Shown: positions 33,901-48,900 of the stretch, piece by piece
Layout: each line of letters starts with the position of its first letter
Numbering within the stretch: position 1 is the stretch's first letter
Assembly (NCBI RefSeq): GCF_032854445.1
Contig: NC_088305.1
Coordinates: 10,545,606-10,609,605 of the forward strand
Length of the DNA stretch: 64,000 nt
Direction of reading: 5' to 3'
Source of the DNA: Liolophura sinensis
Taxonomy: Eukaryota > Mollusca > Polyplacophora > Chitonida > Chitonidae
Made by a program: the position numbers and the translations under genes
Notes under the pieces: model-generated
What the model saw: the letters and a program-made list of their open reading frames with translations, nothing else
What the model was told of the DNA's origin: nothing
Database searches by the model: none

Positions 33901-36900
33901 CTTCCGAAGAATTTCTTGCTGGGCCACCCAAAGTATATTTATTCCCTGTGCTTTTATCAAACATTACATATCAAAAACAACCGAAACATTTTGCAGCATG
34001 ATGTCATTCGGACAAAATATAAATGCTGCTTGTACCCTTTTGAAGCCAGAGTAACAACGCGACGGCGAGATCGTTGGCAAAGGTAACCGGTGACTTACTA
34101 ATTTACCCGTCCTAAGTGTTCACATAAATGATTTACAAGTAAGAACTTAGCAAGACAGTTTAAGAAGAATTAGGTTCATAAAACGCACTGATGTCAGTTG
34201 TAATTTGTTAGATACTACTAGTCTAGAATTCCTCAAAACGCCGTGTTGTCGTCACATTTAATGAACAATGACGTGATAGTGCAACAATAGAATGCTGGTT
34301 TATGGAGAAATACAAACGAGACCAACATTTTAGTTCTTTTTTTTCTCTGTGTTAAAGCTTATTGTCCATGGCTACCTGTGTGTGATATTGTGTTACATCA
34401 TTAATTCAATTAACGATGAATGTTTACAAAGATTTACAAAAATTACAACCTGAGATTGGCTGTAATAGGACATTGATGTCAACATCAGAGCACTCTGTTC
34501 TCTCATTACTCCTTGTGTGAATTCTGATCAAACGTGGATCAACCCGAGCAAACAACACAATAGGATCATGATCAAATGAATATGTAATGAATACTTTGTA
34601 TGAATATCTCACATGGCTTATTTTCTGAATCAGCTAAACTTTTCATTAAAGTTCCAATTATCCTTTTTATTACTTCCGCTTATTATCATACAACAAGAAG
34701 CTTCACTCATCGGCATGCCAACAAGTAAACGTTTCCCAACAAGGCTATCATTACGTACCGGACTTTTAGCCGCCATTTGTATACGCTTAACTTCATGATT
34801 AACGCATGATTAACGCCCTAGACTCATAACCTTCCAATTCCTCAACTCCGCAAGTATAATTGTTAGCAAATCACCGACCAGTTATCCTCTGAAGGCAGAT
34901 CGGGTTTCCTTGGTAGAGGTAAAGAGTGTATTCAATATGAATACAGTGCATAATGCAAATGGCCTGTTTGGGTGCGGAATCCATTAAGTAGAATCGCTAT
35001 ATATCACTAGAAAGAGGAACGGGAGTCATTGCGCAGTTCTATGACGACCTGTTTACTGCCGGTCTTCCGAATTCTTCCGCCTTTAAAACCAGGTCCCATT
35101 GTATAAATGAAATTATAAGCGAAGTATCCACATCACAGTGAAACAAAATCGAAAGTCAAATTCACAAAGACCAGTTTCATTAATAAAATTACAGGATTGA
35201 TGACGTAATTTGCAGTTTTCAGTAATCTCGGAAAGGCGTAGGCCTATGCGAGAGTAAAAGTAAGGAGTCAAATCCAGTGCCTGCTTCACAACACTTCTTC
35301 TTAATACATTGAAAAGGTCCATTTTTTGTATTATACAAAATCTCATAGTATGAATCAAAGAAAAAGCATAAACAACCCTGGTAGGTGTTAAACAAAATAA
35401 GTAAGTAAATAAACAAAGTTCCTTTCATTTTTTGACGACCTTGTTGCAATGTACACTGTAGAACGAGAGAAATCTACGATGGTGGAATTAAACAGAGAGT
35501 TATAATTCCTTGAGATAATCTGTCATTACGTCTGCGGGAAAATGCAAATCGAATACAACATGCGTGATGCCAATAAAATTATTATTTTGCGTAAATGTTT
35601 AATAAAACATAATTTTTCGGGTGGCCATCTCAGCGTAAACATTGAGGTGAATCCTACATTTTAGAAAAGTCTGGGAACTCCAACAGGCTTCGCATAAACC
35701 TGGGTTTGGCTGGTTGACTAAGCGTCCACGAGGCCTTGGCCCACTTTCTCAAGGCTACGTACAACATTTTTTCATCGTACATTTGTCGTACTATATTTTG
35801 TACGTACTATCGTCCTATGTGTGCGATTATCGTACATGTATTTATTTATTTATTTATTTGATTGGTGTTTTACGCCATACTCAAGAATATTTCACTTATA
35901 CGACGGCGGCCAGCATTATGGTGGGTGGAAACCGGGCACAGCCCGGGGGACACCCACGACCATCCGCAGGTTGCCGGAAGACCTTCCCCACATACGGCCG
36001 GAGAGGAAGCCAGCATGAGCTGGACTTGAACTCACAGCGACCCCATTGGTGAGAGACTCCTGGGTCATTACGTTATGCTAGCGCGCTAACCTCATGTACA
36101 ACATCTTTGTAAAACTAAAAAAACAAAGCTAAATGTAAAGAGCGACGCATGCGCTGTAAGGACTATGCACAATACGCCGTGTTTCAACTCTTATTTCCAT
36201 TTTTTTTCATTTTCCATTCCGATAGTTGTAAATAAGGTTATATTCTGATGAATGACAAAGCCCTTTTTCCATGAAAACAGTTAATGACCATCCGACATTT
36301 GGGCAAGGGAAATAACTCCGTTTAGGACATCGCTCACATTTTTTGTAAGCAGAAGGCTTCGTACATAACTCCAAGTAATGCACTTATTAACATGGATCAG
36401 TAAATGCTCTCAGGGAAACGTTGATTTATCGCAGGAAAAGTGGGATTGTGACTGTTTCGAAGCTCATTAAGAAATTTATTCTTTGTTGACAGCATGAAGT
36501 GTATAAGTCAAATACTTGGTAATGGATAAACATTGGAAAGGCAAGAAATACGGTGAATACCGTACGCACGCGCGTTTACGTTAGTATTTAAGCAAAAATA
36601 ATGACAGCAATACAATTAAGCTTACCGTCTGACCCAGAGTGGAATGGGATGGGGGAGAGGGGTGGAGGTAGGTGACGGACTTGCCACTTTGGGGTTAGGA
36701 ATTTAGAATAAATTAGCTCATGTTAATTCGTGGCACTTGCGCCTCGGCTAAGCGGTCTATTCTTGTCATTTTATTATCGCCTAGGCCTGAAATAACGCCA
36801 ATTGCTTCCGACAGCTAACACGATTCAGTAATTTTGTTAATTGCCCGATAATTTACGACACAGAGGAATAGGGGTAGGTCATTGGAAACGGAGACGGATG

Positions 36901-39900
36901 GAGAATGGTCATTTTGCAGTGCATCTAGAGAACCAAACGCAGTATATCCAGAGGTCCAAAAGCAGTATATCCAGAGAACCACAAGCAATACATCTAGTGA
37001 ACCACAATCAGTACATCTAGAGAATCACAATCAGTACTTCCAGAGGACCACAATCAGTACATCCAGTGTACCACAAGCAGTACATCTAGTGAACCACAAG
37101 CAGTACATCTACAGAATCACAAACATTACATCCAATGAACCACAAGCAATACATCTAGTGAACCACAAGCAGTACATCCAGTGTACCATAAGCAGTGCAT
37201 CCAGAGAACTACAAGTAGTACATCCAATGAACCACAAGCAATGCATCTAAAAAAAAACACAAGCAGCACATACAGTGAACCACAAGAATTACATCTAGAG
37301 AAGCACAAGTATCACATCCAGAGAACCACAAGCAGTATATCCAGAGAACCACAAGCAGTATATCCAGATAACCACAAGCAATACATCTAGTGAACCACAA
37401 GCAGTACGTCTAGTGAACCACAAGCAATACACCTAAAGAACCACAAGCAATACAATGATAATGATACACTGAGGGATATATTTTTTCCGGAAGATTCTAC
37501 GAGGAAAAGGGCGTTCGCTTACAACAAAATCACCACATCACAAAGAAGCTTGATAGAGAGCAAAGTACTGACAACTAATGACATTCTTAACATAGTTATT
37601 GGCTACTGCCTAGTTTCCCATAATGTAATGAATTATCGCTAAAATTGTGTTATTTGGATGCCCGTGATCAAATTTCCAATATGTTTGGTAGTAGGAACCC
37701 AACATCAACAACCTGATTTATTTTCTTTCATAGACTGTAAAATGGCAAAAAATATCCATTTCATTTCGGAAAGAGAGAAATTCACGACGACTATGAAATT
37801 GTCCATTTCAGTGGTTCTGCGGCTTGTACTCCGATCCAGACCTCGCCAATCAAATGTAGAATCGCGTGATTCAAATTTGAAATTAAGAATCTAGCGACGC
37901 CATGGTTCACGGGTGCTCCCTATATGGGAATATGGGTTGGACGCCGGCTAAAACGAAGGCAACAGGTGGTTTCTACTTATATAACTAACCCAGGGCTGCA
38001 TTTTCCCAGAGATGGAACTCCGTGATGCCCAAATCTTGACAACTCCAGCAGGATAACATATTAAATCTATGCGTCGAAACAGACATTCATATATCAGCAG
38101 TTAACCAATCAAGACGTTCCAGGTCAATAATCTCAAGGCCAATTCCCCAAAACGACGTTTAACACAAATTATACAAAGAACTAAGGAAGTATATAATGTA
38201 CGAAAATAGGACAGAATCATGCAAAGAGAAACCGTCAACAGTTTTTCAGGGATGTTGGAAAGACGTAAGGTACGTTCTTGGCAACTGAGTGAAATCGGTA
38301 TTCAAATCGTGTACCATGTTAGAATATCAGTTGTCGATAACAAAATATGTATCTCATTTGCAACTGTTCATATATCCAACGTGGCTATCTAATACAACAC
38401 GATGAACATACCGCCCCTAGCCCCTGGTTAAGCGGAATTAGACATCATCATGAAGCAGAGCGCCAAAGATTCTGCACACTCTGTCCATATTTACTTACAA
38501 GAGAATTATACTCATTGTAAAACTTAACAAGCTTAGAGTGAAAGCGTTTGATGGAATAATCTTGACACAATAGTTTTTGCAATAATAACTTGTGTCGTTG
38601 ATAAAAATCGTCACACAACACGCAGGATCTAACAAATGCTGCAAGGCGAGTTATGTACACGCCATATGCAGGACCCTTCGGTATATTACTGTCCAAGTAA
38701 GGATAATTTCCAATGTCAAAATTGAAACTATCCCTCTTGTCGTAGTGTGCAAGAGAGGAAACCTTTTTGGTCTTTTTGGTACAAAAATAGGTCCAGGTAA
38801 GATGTACCTTCTGGAGAGTCTGTGGTTTCCTTTAAATTCAGCGAAGGTGAATGAATATCTTTCACAGCCTTTGCTATGTACGGATAGTTTAAAGCCAGCA
38901 GTTCATCAATATACCTGTTTAGTGAATGAGAAAAATCGGGCCTGGTGAGGATTACTCCTGAATAGTTTCTGCATATAGTCGTATTCATATGAGAACAAGT
39001 ATAGATCAACCAAAAGGAGGGCACAATTTGTACCCATCGGAATACCTGTACTCCGTTGCTATATGGTTTTCCCGAATTTCACATAGATGCTATTAATGAG
39101 AAATTCAAGCAACTCTGTGAACATGGAAACATCCCATGAATGGTAACCGTTGTATGGGGCTTTGTTATCTCTGGCGTTAATGCGGCGTTTAAACACCGAA
39201 ACAATTAGTGATGAAATTCTATCTATTAAATTCGTGCGAGGAACCGTAGTACTGAGAGTGAAATCCCAAGTACATACTGTATGTCCTTATACGGTATGTG
39301 TATTAGAGCGCCTAGATCTTCAGATACATTGCCAAGTTAATAGATTTCTCTAAAAACTAGACTGTTCCTTCTGTTTTTGAATACCATGCTAACACTTTTA
39401 AAATCTGTACATAATTTTATAAGCATGTCCAATAGATTCTCCATCCAAGCCCAGCAGTAATATGGTTTGATTTTGATCTTTCTTTGTTCCCATCACCTTA
39501 TTCTGTACATGTACATGTCATTTGTTCTCTTTGTTTTCTATGTTGGTGTATATACGTTGATGTTATGTTGAGGAGATCCCCTCGTGGCTATAGAACTGTG
39601 GGAAATCCTCAATAAACAAATAAAGAATTACAACACTTTCAGTTCTAGTTCTCACTGTTCTCATTAGATGACATGAGGAACAATTGTTTTTGTTAAAGAC
39701 AAATTACTAAATACAGACATGAGTGAAACGTTTTCATTTTCATTAATTATTACACTGTATTTCCGTTTCTGTGTCAATGTTACACAGATTTGCCGATAAG
39801 GAGAATCAGTACGAATCTGTCCTCTCCATGACCTGACCACTCTGCGCTCTTTTTGGTCTTCCGTATTCTGTCACATCACACATGCCACCACTCCCCACCC

Positions 39901-42900
39901 CCACCCCCCACACACACTCCGTTCCATGTCCCACACTCCATCCACATCCATTGTTCAGCACCTATTGGAGCTTACAGAAGCCCAGAGAATGGCCCGGAAG
40001 TTCAGCGTTTCTAAAGGGGTTCAGAGCGAGTTTCAGCTATTATGAACCAAATGACCGACAAACACACGCCGATCATGCTTCTCAGTTACGGACAAAGGGC
40101 AAAAACGTCTCTATGAAATGTCAGTGAATGTGTTAAGGTAATACTATGAATATAACTCATTAACCAAAGACTACTAAGTATTGTGGGATAGGCTTAGAAT
40201 GTACCACTATGCTCAATTTTCCATCAATCATAAAGGTTAACTTTGGCTTGAATAGTAATAATGGTGTGTTTGGCCCTCGAGCCACCAGGGCGCCACAAGC
40301 AAGGATAACGGGGAATTCTGAAAATTCCCTGTGCAAGGCGTGTTTTGAACACTTATCTCGTTTATAACTAGTGAATAACAGGAAAGCACTTTTAACCAGT
40401 AGGCCATCAATGACGATTTTATGGTTTAACCTAAAAGATTACATCATATTCATGTACTTTATTTCATGCTGAACAATGACACGTGTTGTTACAGCGTGCG
40501 GTGATGTGCGATAACCCTAGCCATCAACTCCCGAACAGGTCACGTGTACTGAGCGACACTCCTTGTCTGCAAACATCCTCTGCCATTAACGAATTAAGGA
40601 AAAACGGTTTTGTTCGATAAGTGTCACTCTTATCATATCTGTAACAAAAACTTGATATTCATTTATCACACTTCCGGAAATCCGAGCCTGTATGCTTTGT
40701 TTGTTCTGTGACGATCGACCGCGCACAAACTCGATGCTTACAGGCACAAGTTAAGTTGATACCACTGCCACAGGCAAAACTGCCCGTATGTATGCTTTAA
40801 CTTTCGTGACATCTGGATGATCGCAAATCTATGTTTAAGTCATAATCATCAAGAGTCAAAAATTAATTATTTTGATTGGTGTTTTACGCCGTACTCAAGA
40901 ATATTTCAATTATACGACGGCAGCCAGCATTATGGTAGGAGGAAACCTGTCAGAGCCCGGGGGAAACCTAAACAGTCAAAAAGAGAAGAAAATAGAAGGA
41001 CACCGGTCAGAGCCCGGGGGAAACCTAAACACTCAAAAAGAGAAGAAAAAAACCGTGGAATTAGCTTGAAATGCTGAAATGTTGAATATGTTCTGTAGTT
41101 AATTCATTTATTTGTAGGTTGTTAAGCATGCATTATTTATTTATTTACTTGACTGGTTCTGAACTTTTCAATTATAAGATAAAGATAAGCTTCAGTGGTG
41201 GAGGAAACCGGAGTGCCCGAGGAAACCACCAACCACTGACATACATGCATCCTGGCGGACTTTCGCACGTGCAAACGGCTATATATTTATTATTATTTAT
41301 ATATTACTATTTATAGGAGGAGAAGACAGGAAGTGTTGGAGTTAAAAGAATCCGCGTCACTCGTACCTTATAGTCCGTGTGGCAGAGGTAAACTCGAAAG
41401 AGCCACCACGCTATTACGTCCGATAACGCGCCTGTACGCGGTGACGTCATCATCGGCGATGCCTGTTACACCTTTTTGCCATACAGACTATAGGGTTCGA
41501 GAGACATGACATCTTGTTTCCAATTTCTTTAATATGGCGTACCCCATGCTTGGATTCGTAGGAATTCCAAAATAAAAATTGATTCATTTAGTCTGCCAAC
41601 TAAAGGCACGTCAGAAAAGATTGGCTGTGGTCCTTCACGTCTGTTTCCACTTCTCGCCCGAAAGAACCAAGGTTATACACAAAAAATTAATACGTTAAAT
41701 TTAACAGAAAGTCTGTTATCTGAGTGATGCCAGAATCTATTCTGTTATTGCAACAGATTATTCTGTTAAATAGAACACACATATTCTATTAATTCAACAA
41801 AATTGTTCTATTAGACTAACATGATCTTTTGTTGAAAATAACACAACACTGTGTTATAACAACAGAATAAATTCTACCGTCATTCAGACAGCACTCTTTC
41901 TGTTAAATTTGGCAGATTCATTTTTTGAGGTTATTATTTGGTGTCGTTTCTTTTAATCACTCGCCTTACAGAGGCGAGTAACCGCATGTAAGCGCAAGTA
42001 ACCGCATGTAAGCGCAAGTAACCGCATGTAAGCGCAAGTAACCGCATGTATTCGTAAGAAACGGCGATGTACATTCATATTATATCCGACTGCGAATGAA
42101 GAAGGAAGTGGCAGGAAAATTAGGATGGTCGGGAATACTATGGTGTTGATCTTTCATGACCACATGATTAGATACACGTAAATTACAGTTAGGTTGTCAA
42201 CGAGGTGTCATGATAAACACTGATACGTGCAGATACATTGCGGGACATGGTTCAGATTCAGACCTCCACAAACACCTAACCGATTAAACCACAGCAAAAG
42301 CCTCCCTTCATCTTTCATTGTTTTCTTTCATCCACACACTTAACCCATTAAACCACAGGAAAAGCCTCCCTTCATCTTTCATTGTTTTCTTTCATCCAAA
42401 CACTTAACCCATTAAACCACAGGAAAAGCCTCCCTTCATCTTAAATTGTATTCTTTCATCCACACACTTAACCCATTAAACCACAGCAAAAGCCTCCCTT
42501 CATCTTACATTGTTTTCTTTCATCCAAACACTTAACCGATTAAACCACAGCAAAAGCCTCCCTTTCATCTTTAATTATTTCTTTCATCCAAACACTTAAC
42601 CGATTAAACCACAGGAAAAGCCTCCCTTCATCTTTCATTGTTTCTTGCATCCAAGCACTTAACCGATTAAACCACAGGAAAAGTTTACATTTCATATTTT
42701 ATTGTTTCTTTCATTAAATGGCATACCATTATCGATAAACTGTTCATCTTATTAAAGGTATCTAATATCAACATCCGTGGCTCACTTTACATTAAATATC
42801 CCCTATTTTGTATCATAGTAAATGTATATAGTTTGTCGTTACATAAAATAGTTTTACACACACAAATCTTTCTCAAAGGTGGAGCCTCTGGGGCTCAGTT

Positions 42901-45900
42901 GGTTAGCGCGCTAGCGGGGCGTAATGACCCAAGAGTCTCTCACCAATGCGGTCGCTGTGAGTTCAAGTCCAGCTCATACTGGAAGTCTGGCAGCAACCTG
43001 CGGATGATCGTGGGTTTCCCCCGGGCCCTGCCGGTTTCCACCCACCATAATGCTGGCCGCCATCGTATAAGTGAAATATTCTTGAGTACGGTGTAAAACG
43101 CCAATCAAATAAATAAATACTTTCTCAAAGGTAATATACTTCAGCCTTGACCACTGCTGAGATGCTATTGATCCGGACGCCATGTTATCAGCTCCTCGAA
43201 TATCGCGGACACATCGCGCGCGGTGCCCTGGTAACCGTGTCAAAGGTTAAACCGCTTATCACGTTTTTTCCCGCAGCTCCCGAGATTAAGTGTGAAGTAT
43301 TGATCGTTTTATCTCGATTTGATCCAGACTCTTCAGGAGGTTCTGAGGGAAGTTTTATCACAGAGGTTGATAAGGAACGTTCTCAAACCCACTAAATGTA
43401 TAACGTGATTTTGAATATCGCTGTCCGTTGCTTTTTTTTTTTTTTTTGACTATCTTATCAATCCCCCTTGAATCAGGTATTTATTGCTGTGGGCCAGACA
43501 GCGTTTGGAAAACGAAACCATACCATTAACTGGGTTAAAACGCAAAATAATTCTATATATTTTTATGTGAATTCCTGAATAAGAGAATGGATGAGTTAAC
43601 TAGTGAGTATGGGATTGGTGAAATGATGGTCAATGTTGTCACATGTATTTTTAAAAGAAAAAGCCAATTATACAAAACGTATAAATGGATCGAAAGAGTA
43701 TCACATCCAAAAGAGTACCACATCAAAAGCATACCTGTCTATATTTGTTATGTTGCGAAAAAAGAAAGCGACACCATAATATCTGGTTAATCTTGCGAAT
43801 TCCCAATTTTATCCAATGAGTAGCGAGGTATTTGTATAGTGCGAGAACGCACCTGTTCCTGCTGTGACGTGACGCGATCCCCATTTACCTGTTTGTCCTA
43901 TACCGCTTTGAGAACGAAGGACGCAGCATCGCGAGTCTGATTTTCCCTACTATGGCGAATGTCATTTCCTTGTATGAAATCCAGATAAAAGGATGATATA
44001 TATAGTTACATAACATGTCACAAAAATTGAATGTTGCCGCAATGGTCTGTTTTTTTTTTTTTGTTTTTGTTTTTTTGTTTTTTTTTTGTTGTTGTTTTGT
44101 TTTTTGTTTTTTTTTTGGGTGGGGGGGGTCACCGCTTTCGATTACACTGTGGTTACATTTGTTGTCTTTTCTCATGACGCATTAGGCGAGAATTTATTGC
44201 TGTGGTGGATTGACGGGGTGGCCTAGAATCATTGGAGAACATATTAACGCAGTTGTCAACGAACAAGTCACGAAAACAATATACAATTATTACGTCAAGC
44301 AATCATATGGACTATCGCACATGCAATCGCAATCAAAGGCAATAAAGTTCGTGGAATGGATATACAGCTGGTCCAGACGAATTGCCATGACGGTGAAAAT
44401 ATTTGTAACTTACCACAAAGTTGGGTCCCATGGACAGGCGCTGACAGTTCTCTATCTCCTTCATGCACAGCTCTGTGGTCATGTGATCGTCGGTGGCCTC
44501 GTCTCGGACTCCCCAGCGCATATCCACAACCTGACGGAAGAAGATTGATTGACCGATTGTTTGATCTATAGCCCATTTTACTGATTCATAGACTGATTTA
44601 CTCACAAATTGATATCGGTATACTGGCTGTTCCTTAAGCTATTTGATTGGTTAACTAGGTATGTTTTTCTCCAATCGTTTTGTAACATCTATGTGTTTTG
44701 GTGTAAACTGAGAAATTTTTTTATAATTTTTTTTGTAATAAGTTTTAATAATTTATTACAACGCTGAGACATTTCAAAAACTGATACTTGTTTTTCTTAA
44801 ATCGGCCTAATTAGACCTCTGTAGAAAATTCTGAAGAAGAATTGGACATAAGGTCTTAAAGACGGTAAATATAAATATTTGTTGATTTTTGTTGTTGTTG
44901 TTGTTGTTGAAAATAGCGCAAGTCGAGGCGTAGGTGTTGAAATATGTGAAGAGTAAAGCGGAAATGAAGACTGGTATCTGTGCAATATGTTCCCGTTTAT
45001 CCAGGAAACTGTTCATTAAACAATAATACCGTCACTGAGCCTTTTTGAGGATTTGAAGAATGTGGGTGTTGTGTACAAACCCTTCATGACGTAGAAGCTG
45101 TCACTAAGCTCTTTTGGAGTTCTGATGAATATAGGTTTTATGCAGAAAACCAGCTTGTCAAAGGCAGTACCTTTCTAAAAGATCTGTAACGCCATTCTTG
45201 TCTAATCTGTAAAGGCCTACGCAGTTTTCCATTATTCGACAATGCGTTTCCTTGGGTTGCCAGCAATACATCCGACAATCAAGTAAAACGCACGTCATGC
45301 CAGAGACAATCACGGTTTTCGTGATTATCATCAGACGTTGTGAACATCTTGACAACATTCCTTATTCATTTAAATTTATACAATAGCATTTGCGTGAAGT
45401 ATTAACACGAACTAACCCCTCCCCCTTCCCCTACGATTTGTTTGAATAGTTTGGACAAAAGTAATTAGATGATCAATCCATTTTACAATGGAGATAATCA
45501 TTATAACTGAATGAGTAAGAACTTCATTACCCAAATATTATCAATGTCACTGCCCAAACAAATTGTGCAAATACTGCAATGTTCAAGGTTTGGACCAAGG
45601 AAAGCAGACAGATGTTGTCAGTTTACCAGGGTAAATGCAGAGAATAAATGCCGTGCACTGGTCTTCAATGTCAAGTCAATACACTTTTATCTCAAAACCA
45701 GGGCAGTCTCACAGCCGTTTGTAATTGTTTGCCGTTTACTTCAGTGTTCAAACAATGTCATTTAATAAAATTTCTGTTACCCACAGCATCAAGCCACTTC
45801 CATTCGATTGATCTGGGTACGCATGCACCCGTGTAATGGTTGTTCAGCAGGCTGTGTTGCTAATCGTGACCCAGAAAGTTAAAAGCTAGATGCACTAAGT

Positions 45901-48900
45901 CAGCGTTCCTCACCGAGCCGTGGATATGCGAGCTGTATAGATGCTAACAACTGCTGGTAAAGGCGATGTGAGTTCAATACTAGCCTTGGACAAGAATTTG
46001 GTTTTTGAGACTGCTTGTCAAGCCTTACGTAGAGAAGATCATTGTGTTTCTAGCCTGTACTTCATCCGTGGGAAGGTTCTTAAGTAACTTGCCAAGGACT
46101 AGTGGTTTATTTACCTCGGGCAGTGCTCATAAAACCCATACATCAGCAATTCGTACACAGGGCTCTAAACAACAATCAAAAAACTAATGACCAAATGAAT
46201 AAATAAATAAACTGCATTGAGAGCAGGTTTAGCTGTGAGGTCTTACGCTAAAGGTATGTGTACACTCTTGAAACTTAAGTGTTACATTTGTAAAGACCAG
46301 GAGGAGTGACTGCACTTATAAGAGTTACATGTATCTAACCAGTTTTTATTAGGTGTTAATGCTTCAACACTCTTCAATGGTGTCGGAATATGAGCACTTT
46401 GGGGAGTGTTAAAACATTCACACTTTATAAAAGTGGTCAGATAATTCCTATATAAGTGTAGTCTCTACTCGTTATCGGTACAGTGTTAAACGTAACGCCT
46501 TAGTTTTAAGAGTGTAACCACAAATCTGCACTCGGAGTCTCTGGTCCAGAGAACAGGCAGGCGATTCAAGGCCAGTGTAAGCGAATATAGCCAAATTCTG
46601 TCAGGTCAGGGAAATCAGTGCATATGTATACCCCCCGCAAAGGAACTGGAAATAGTTAACCTTGTACTCGGCATATTCTGAGTAACGGAGCGACAATAAA
46701 ATCGGCTCTACCTTGAGGGAGGACGTGGGCAAGGGTCTGTCCTAATTCCTATCTTATTACAACATTAAACTGTCAACAATAGTAATGCGACGTCACGCAT
46801 TTGTTATTCGCACTGAAACTCAAAAGAGATTGCTGAGGCGTTTGTTTTTAATCTATGAGGTTACACGCGTTTGAAATGTTCAAAACTTGTACGGCTACCT
46901 TAGGGCCGCATATCCCAAATCGTATTTTCTTTGTATCTATGTTTTTTTAATTGACTGGTGTCTTACGCCGTACGACGGCGGGATTATGGTGGGAGGAAAC
47001 CGGATAGAGCCCGGCGGAAACCCACGACCATCCGCAGGTTGGTGGAAGACTATTTTCTTCGTAGCACTATACTTTTTTGAGGTCCAAATCATTTATTTCA
47101 TTCAAAAGGGTGCTAAAATTCGAATGCGCCAACTCAAGGACAACACTTAGCATGTAACTTTAAAACGGCTCCATACCATAACAGGACGGGAGCATGCTGT
47201 GGGGCGATGGTTGCATGACTTACGGAACATCATGCTATATGCATGTATACAGTACATGATTAAGGGCACCCAGTTACACTGTGCTGACAAAGACTTTCAA
47301 CTATATCCCCACGCGAGCTCTGAAGTCCGACAAGAATTTTGCGTTTTACGTGTTTTGGTGAGTATGCCGCAACCGACTGACCCTTGATTATTGAGGACCC
47401 GAGATCGAATCTAGTGCTCGCTAATAGGGTCGGCAGCGGCTTTAACGTAGGAGGTTTGCAAGGCTAAGAAATAAGAAGTGTGGTTTAAACCTGGAATTCG
47501 TGCTCCTTCATTTCTTTATTTATTTATTTGATTGGTGTTTCACGTCGTATTAAGAATATTTCTCTTATAAGACGGCGGTCAGCATTATCTTTGGAGGAAA
47601 CCGGGGTAAAACTCACCGTGCTCCTTCAACTGTATTCCTGACCAACGTAAATTGAAAGAGCAGGAGACAAATGTCTGAACAAATGTATCTTTAGGTATTA
47701 AAACATGGCTCCACAATAGATATATGTATGCTACTAGGCGCCATATGGCAGTCCAAACAACAAGTGACTTCAAGGCCAAGTCTTTGCTAACATGGTGTGT
47801 CATTTCCATGCCACGGCAGCTTTAAAGGGAGTTGCCCATGACATGTCGGTCTAAAAACCTTGAAGAATAATCAAACGGCAGAGGAATCAATAAAATGCCT
47901 GCCGTTCCCAGCACTTCAACGCGGCTCCAATAACGCCAACTGAGAGGTCAAAATGGTTGCTCTATGGCAATTGGACGAGGGTTATATGATTACTTGATAT
48001 CCGGACGAAAGAAAGTCGTAAGACCAGTCTGTGTCTCATTTAATTTTTTTTACCTGATTCTGCCTAAACCAAGGTGGAATGGGAGAGTAGGGGTGTAATT
48101 TAAGCATATACATGAACAGTTGAATAAAACCCTAAGTGAAGTAAAATGACAGGAGGCCGTATTTCACTTGTTACGTGTGACCATTTATTAACTGTCTCAC
48201 TATCGTCGCTGCTCAGGTTTTGCTCTCTGAGATATATTCTTCATATCATAACTGTGGTTAACAAGGGCACCTATTGCAATGCGCGACATGCATGTCACAA
48301 GCAAGAAAGTTTTGTTCGTTTATATGAAGCTGTTATATACAATATTATTCAGGATTATGAAATATTATCATAATTACAATATGATTCAGGCCCATGAAAA
48401 ATCTGATTTCATGTATTTGATCAGTGTTTATAGCCATACTGAAGAATATTTCACCTATACGATGGCGCCCAGCTGTACAGGTGGCGGAAACGAAAAGAGC
48501 AAGACAAGCTACTGACGAACTTTATCACATATGACCTTCACATTGCACATCATATTGGTAGAGACAATCGGTAAGTTCAAGTCTTTAATTCAATTGGTCT
48601 GAGGTAGATTGACAAAAGGCCGCATTTCATCGGTTACGTGAGATCATTTGCCAGCTTAACACTGTCGCCGCTGCTCTGGTTTTAATCTCTGTGTTGTTTG
48701 TCTTAATTATATTCAACGAACATTAAACTGTGAAAATGAACACATGAGCGTCGCTGTTTTGTCACCGAGACCCCACAAATATTTTTCATCCCACAAATTA
48801 TTGTCACATGTTGAATTGTAAAGCGGGCTTTATGGAGTGTATTTGATTGCCTGAGGCCCAATGACGTCACACGGAATTCCTCAGTATTCACAAGTGAAAT

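Larger units (their letters stand above)
31677..44413. other. NACHT-WD40 intron 3, repeat-rich
   Basis: About 12.7 kb with a reverse transcriptase remnant, SINEs, a foldback MITE and several arrays. Nothing recognised in 31700-35830 beyond homopolymers at about 32150. No additional exon of the host gene is needed, because exons 3 and 4 join in phase. Confidence 0.7.

Noticed and set aside
36882-37390. Gln/Ser/His-rich frames of up to 122 residues
   Set aside because: Translation of the 23-bp minisatellite; both strands are open.
36935-37455. Regular repeats considered as a CRISPR-like array
   Set aside because: Units are contiguous and have no unique spacers, and the genome is eukaryotic.
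45158-45358. 66-residue - frame possibly like part of a DDE transposase
   Set aside because: Too short, with no catalytic motif; resemblance to Harbinger-type proteins is only impressionistic.
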